NCBI GenBank assembly: GCA_010093705.1
Contig: MU006100.1
Span: forward strand, 284,745-331,759
Source: Patellaria atrata CBS 101060
Taxonomy: Eukaryota; Ascomycota; Dothideomycetes; Patellariales; Patellariaceae
DNA length: 47,015 nt
Direction: 5' to 3'
The notes below the pieces were generated by a model. That model did no database searches. It saw nothing but the letters and a program-made list of their open reading frames with translations, and had not been told where the DNA came from. Positions 42,427 to 47,015 of the stretch are shown here, piece by piece. Both the position numbers and the translations under genes were made by a program. Numbering within the stretch: position 1 is the stretch's first letter; each line of letters opens with the position of its first letter.

Positions 42427-45400
42427 ATGGAGACCATGATGGATTCCCCCAGTATATACCCAGAATCTCCTATGGAGCAGGACGATATTGTATATCCTTG
42501 CAAAGGCTGTGGAGAGGTATGTCGATAACTTCTCCAGATAGCCAGAAAACCTGCGCTTCACCGTTCACCAATTCTAACTTAATGTTTTTGAACAGATTCT
42601 AGAAGAAGGGAAGGCATTCGAATTAGGTATGCTCAGACTTTCCAATTCTCAACCGTTCTGACCCGTTCCGAGCCGTGGAAGCTCGCATGCGCTCACTCTC
42701 CACGATATGATGCATAGCAACACCTTACTGACACTCATAATAAAGCTGGAAACAGGTGGCATATTGATTGTTTTGCCTGCAATACTTGCGGAACCCTTCT
42801 AGACTCTGATGCGAACCTCCTCCTACTCGGTGATGGCTCTCTCATCTGCAATAACTGCACATACAGCTGCAATGCATGTGGAAACAAGATTGAGGATCTG
42901 GCAATCCTAACTGGTGACCAAGCCTTCTGCGCGAATTGCTTCAAGTGTCGCAATTGTAAGAGGAGGATAGAGAATCTTCGATATGCTCGTACTTCTCAAG
43001 GGATCTTCTGCATGTCCTGTCATGAATCACTCATGGCACGACGAAGGAAAAAGTCGAAAGCTGCGCTTGCAGCTCGAGCACGGGAACAACAGAATGCTTC
43101 TGCTTCTGCAATACTGGACAAGAGTTTGCCTGCTTTACCTCCAAGTGCGCCAGATATACAGACGCCGCCTCCAGACTCTTACGCAGAGTTAACGCCAGAG
43201 GTATCGCCTCGACCGAGGGTTCCGAAACCTCGGAAAGAGACATCTCCCTCAAACTTTAGACGTGACGCTTCCCCTGCCGCGGGAGACGACTTTAGAAGAG
43301 GTAAGTGCAGCGTGGTATCTGCCCATCGTAACTGGTCGCTAACGGAATAGCAGATAATAATCTTACCCTACCTGCCAGCACATACCGTGAGAATCGAAAC
43401 TCGACGATATTGCAGAATGACGGTGGTGACGATGGTATCTTTCTCCCCTTTGCTCTGGATCCAAACATGGCTCCAGGCCCATCTCCAATGGGGAAACCAC
43501 AGACTCTTAGCAGCGCGGGAGGGGATACCGGATCTGCGAAGTTGACAGATGCTAAACCATCCCGTGACTATTTCAATAATGGAAGATTACCATCTGGCTC
43601 CTCGCATCGGGATATGCTGAAAGAACCTCGTCCAGGCTCGTCTCGGTCCAATTCGACTGAAAGATTTGACAAGGATCGACAGCAACAGCTTGCCAAATCA
43701 CCTGCTAGTCCCCATATTGCTTATCAAGAAAAGGGACGTCAGGCTTCGGGCGAATTGCTTGATTCAGTACTCAAGAGGAAGGACTTGCCGTCTGGTTCTA
43801 ACAAGGCTTCCCCAGCAATTGGACAGGAGAAACCCAGAAGCCAACATGCTAGTTCCCCGTCTATCAACCAGACTGCAAATAGCGACAGCTTTAAACTGCA
43901 AGACGTCCCTAAACTGAAGAGAACTAGTTCCAGAAGAGGCTCAAATGGTCGACCCCCGGCTCTTGGAGATACTCCGCAAATAGATGTCTTAGGCCGAGCG
44001 AAGTCTCCGGCTGATCGAAGTTATAGCGCTACACCGTCTCCCGAGTATGCCCAATCTCCACCTCCGCAAGATCTTAGGCGTCGTGATGAATCCTATAGTT
44101 CCACAAAGGTAGAAAGGCCTAAACGTGAGGATTCTTTACCAGCATCGACTTTGAAGCAAGCAGCCCCTCGAAGGGATGTTCCTCCATCTCCTGCCACGCC
44201 AACAGCGCCAACGGGGTTTAATCACGAGCGTAAACAGTCCACGTCCTCCCTTCAGGAGGGCCACACAAATCTTACAGCGATGAATGGTGGAAGAACTATT
44301 TCAAAGCCAATCGAGTCTCCAACTTTTAAGAGTATGTCAGATGCTCCAGGCCCACCGGCGCGATCAGGAGCACGGCCTCCACCACCTGGTACTCAAATAA
44401 GTGACTCTTTTACTGCTCCTCGAGCTCCACCGCCACCACCGGGGCAACAAGGGGTTCATCGTCCAAGTGAGTCCGTAAGTACAGTGCACAGCGAGACATC
44501 CCGTCCAACGGAAAATCCGATCTCACCGACCTTGCCACGGTATAGTCATGGAGGCGAGTTTTCTATGGACGAAGACATGGCTCGCATTATGAGAGGAGAA
44601 GATCTTGATAAGGATTCGTCTGTATTGAGAAGGGTTTCTAATGCGATGTCGAAGCATGGGAGGAGTTTCAGTGATAGGGGTTCCAGGACGTCGCAGTCAG
44701 CTAAATTGAAGAATTCGCTCAATGGGGTAGGCGTGGAGATTAGCAGCCCTACGACCGCGTCTCCAGATTCTAAGGAGGAAGTCGTTCAACTCAAGAATAA
44801 TCTTCGCAGAGCTCAACAGATAATTGCCGAACTGGAAACTAAGAATCATCTCCTACGAGAGGAGATCAATGGTTCTCCGGATATGAAGCAAATGAATACC
44901 GAGCTGCGCGAAAAGAGGTCGACGGTCGCCGTTCTTGACACACAAAGAGAAATTGCAGTTCGAGAGCTTGAGAGTATGATCAAAGGACTTGAGAAAGTCA
45001 AGAACAGCAATGAACCAATTAACATTCAAACTTTCCAGTCGGAATTCCTCCAAGATCTTGGATCATCGCTGGAGAAGTTGAAGTCCGGGTATGCAAACCA
45101 AATCGAAGATCTCATTCGGAAAAAGAATGAACTTACGAACGAAATTTCTGAACTCATTCAAATGAAGGACAAGGGCAACTCCGATTATGATGCCTTGGCA
45201 CACAGGAACAACCAGCTTCAGCAGATGAATGCGCGGTTGATGGAGAACATCCAGGAGACCTCCAAGCAACATAAGGGCAGGAATGGCACCTCAATCGATG
45301 GAGGACGTCCCACGGCCAATGGTCTGGGAATCTACACCCATCATCACAAGGATAAGTCTGATCTCTCTATGGATCTGCGGAGTGCAACTGGTCCTGATGG

Positions 45401-46509
45401 GTCGTTGTCTGATATGTTGCGTGATCACGATGGTGACGCCGCAGTTAGCACCATCAAAGTTGTCGATATCAAAAAGGCGGGCAAGTCTGGCAAGTTCGGA
45501 GCTTGGAAGAAAGGGCAGACAGTAACCAAGAACTTGACAAAGAACATCAAAGGTGCATTCACGCAACCTAACCGCGAAGATGGTTATTCACAGCAAAACC
45601 TGGGCGGAGTCCCTTACGGTTCTCTACCTTCGAACACTGAATCTTCTACTACATCCAGTATTCCTAAAACTGCACATGACCCCTCCAGGACAGGATTCGG
45701 CTTCTTCAACCAGAAAGGCAATTATGGCCGGCCTCAAGCACCTCAACTGAAGAGCCAATCATCTACAAACCTTGAGCAGGAGGCAAAGGATCCCCGCGAG
45801 CTATTCGGCTCCGATCTCATCGCCCGTTGCGAATTTGAAGGCACTACAATACCCAATGTTGTCGTCAAGTGTGTTGTTGAAGTAGATACTCGAGGTAAGC
45901 ATCTCTGCCCTTTCACACTACAACAGTCATCATCTTTACTCATGCGGACTTAGGACTCGATTGCGAGGGGATCTACCGCAAATCTGGAAGCACCACAAGC
46001 ACAAATGCCATCGTAGATGGTTTCCAAGCGGATAAGAACTACGATATCTCTGACCCGGACCTCGATATCAATGCTGTCGCCTCGGTACTGAAACAATACT
46101 TCCGCAAGCTGGCCTTCCCGCTCATCACCAATGAGGTATACGATCCCCTCATTGATGCCTCCAGTACGTATTCCCATCACACCTTCCACATACGTACCGT
46201 ACAATGCTAACAACCCACACAGAACTCGAAGATGTCGAGAAACGTGCAGTCGCCATGCGTACCGCCATCGAGAAGCTCCCACAGGTACATTTGAGCACCC
46301 TGTTCTACATCGTAGAACACCTGAACCGAGTCATGAAGAACGAGGCGGACAACAAAATGCCCGCCAGCAACCTGGCGGTCGTTTTCGCGCCGACATTGTT
46401 CAGGCCCCTCGATGTCAATAAGGAGATGAGGGATATGCATGCTAAACAGCTGTGCATGCAGTACATGTTGGAGGACTATATGGCTATATTTAAGGATCTC
46501 GTGGAGTAA
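42427..46509 (+). CDS. rgaA: LIM-LIM-RhoGAP protein (Rga1 type)
   Basis: GTPase-activating protein for Cdc42/Rho, controlling polarity and septation (established knowledge of fungal Rga proteins). Exons 42427-42516, 42596-42626, 42746-43300, 43354-45894, 45954-46163 and 46223-46509 give 1237 residues. LIM1 spans C25-C78 (CKGCG...WHIDCFAC...CNNC) and LIM2 spans C82-C132 (CNACG...CFKCRNC...FCMSC). A long disordered Ser/Pro region has polyproline near 565-590 (ARPPPPG, APPPPPG). A coiled coil lies at about 700-865, and the RhoGAP domain at about 1040-1225. The catalytic arginine finger is R1081 in CEGIYRKSG; KLRKLAFPLI-like and NLAVVFAPTLFRP blocks follow. The symbol follows Aspergillus-style naming and is tentative. 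The exon-4 acceptor is AATAGCAG (43351 or 43354; one residue difference). The start is the first ATG (METMMDSP). Confidence 0.94.
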
Positions 46510-47015
46510 GGAGATTTTAAAGGGGTGGGCGATTTAATGGTGAAAATGTACGGTACTGAAGATACCCCAGCGTTTGTGTTGTTTTGTTCTTTGTCGCGCT
46601 CTGTTTTCATTGTTTTTCTTTTGACATCTCGTGCGTACGGGGTGTACGGAGGTGGGCATACCTGATAATGGGAAGCGATGGTGTTTCTGCGGAGTTTGAT
46701 TTTGATCAATATGGTTTATTTAGCACTTCTTTTTCTTGTATGTGTATGCCCGGCTGTGTAAGCCGAATTTAGTGCGTATTTTCCTGTACAGTACAGTGAT
46801 AGGGATTTATGTTGTGTGAGGATGGTATGTAGTGTATCAGTGCAATTTGCACGGAGAATACCTGAACTTACTTTATTGGTGAATGTGTATGATATGTCAC
46901 GCAATCAGATTATCTACAGCATAAGTAGCTACACGGTGTTTCGACCTGGCTCATTTGTGCAGTGTATAACGATATCACATGGGTATGGGCGTCCGTGGGA
47001 AGTTTTGGGAGAGGG
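46510..47015. other. 3' flank of the RhoGAP gene
   Basis: Non-coding DNA to the right window edge. The first 200 bp are G/T-rich, completing a C-rich to G-rich switch that starts in the last exons. One GTAGCTAC palindrome occurs at 46925-46932. No further gene start is visible. Confidence 0.6.

Overview
The window is nuclear DNA of a filamentous ascomycete (Pezizomycotina). The evidence is short spliceosomal introns (mostly about 45-60 nt, GT...AG, CTAAC/CTGAC-like branch sites), clearly fungal proteins (Medusa regulator, CFEM-like GPI protein, Vac1/Pep7, Met8, LIM-RhoGAP) and a moderate GC background. The class cannot be fixed from sequence alone. I find eleven well-supported protein genes and one partial gene cut by an assembly gap. 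Exon coordinates were worked out by hand by joining frames at splice sites, and every complete model closes in frame. I saw no transposon, CRISPR array, rRNA or secondary-metabolite backbone gene.

Layout. 1-411: 9-bp minisatellite and flank. 412-2782 (-): medA/acr1-type developmental regulator. 2783-13164: about 10.4 kb with no convincing gene, including the probable medA promoter/leader. 13165-14799 (-): TMS1/SERINC. 15293-17201 (+): nodulin-like MFS transporter, divergent from TMS1. 17949-18199 (+): start of a Pro/Gln/Ser-rich protein running into 545 Ns. 18994-20021 (-): CFEM-like, extremely tryptophan-rich GPI protein. 22646-24461 (+): orphan 7-TM protein in twelve exons. 26031-28142 (-): PEP7/VAC1. 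28828-29676 (+): MET8. 29935-31617 (+): METTL16-type U6 snRNA m6A methyltransferase. 32314-33223 (+): small-molecule type SAM methyltransferase. 33531-34328 (-): BSP-family HExxH protein. 35044-38811 (+): STU1/CLASP. 42427-46509 (+): LIM-LIM-RhoGAP (RGA type).

The genes are unrelated housekeeping, development and cell-surface functions; there is no operon-like logic. Loose themes are polarity and trafficking (RGA GTPase control, CLASP microtubules, Pep7 endosome fusion), conidiation (MedA) and the cell surface (CFEM-like protein, 7-TM protein, TMS1, MFS).

The most unusual signal is not a gene. At about ten places the + strand changes over a few hundred bases from strongly C-rich to strongly G-rich, always in that polarity, inside genes of either orientation and twice in gene-free DNA. 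Other items of note are a surface protein with 24 Trp in 112 residues, a putative 3-nt exon, an intron lengthened by about five tandem copies of its branch-site region, and four NAGNAG acceptors.
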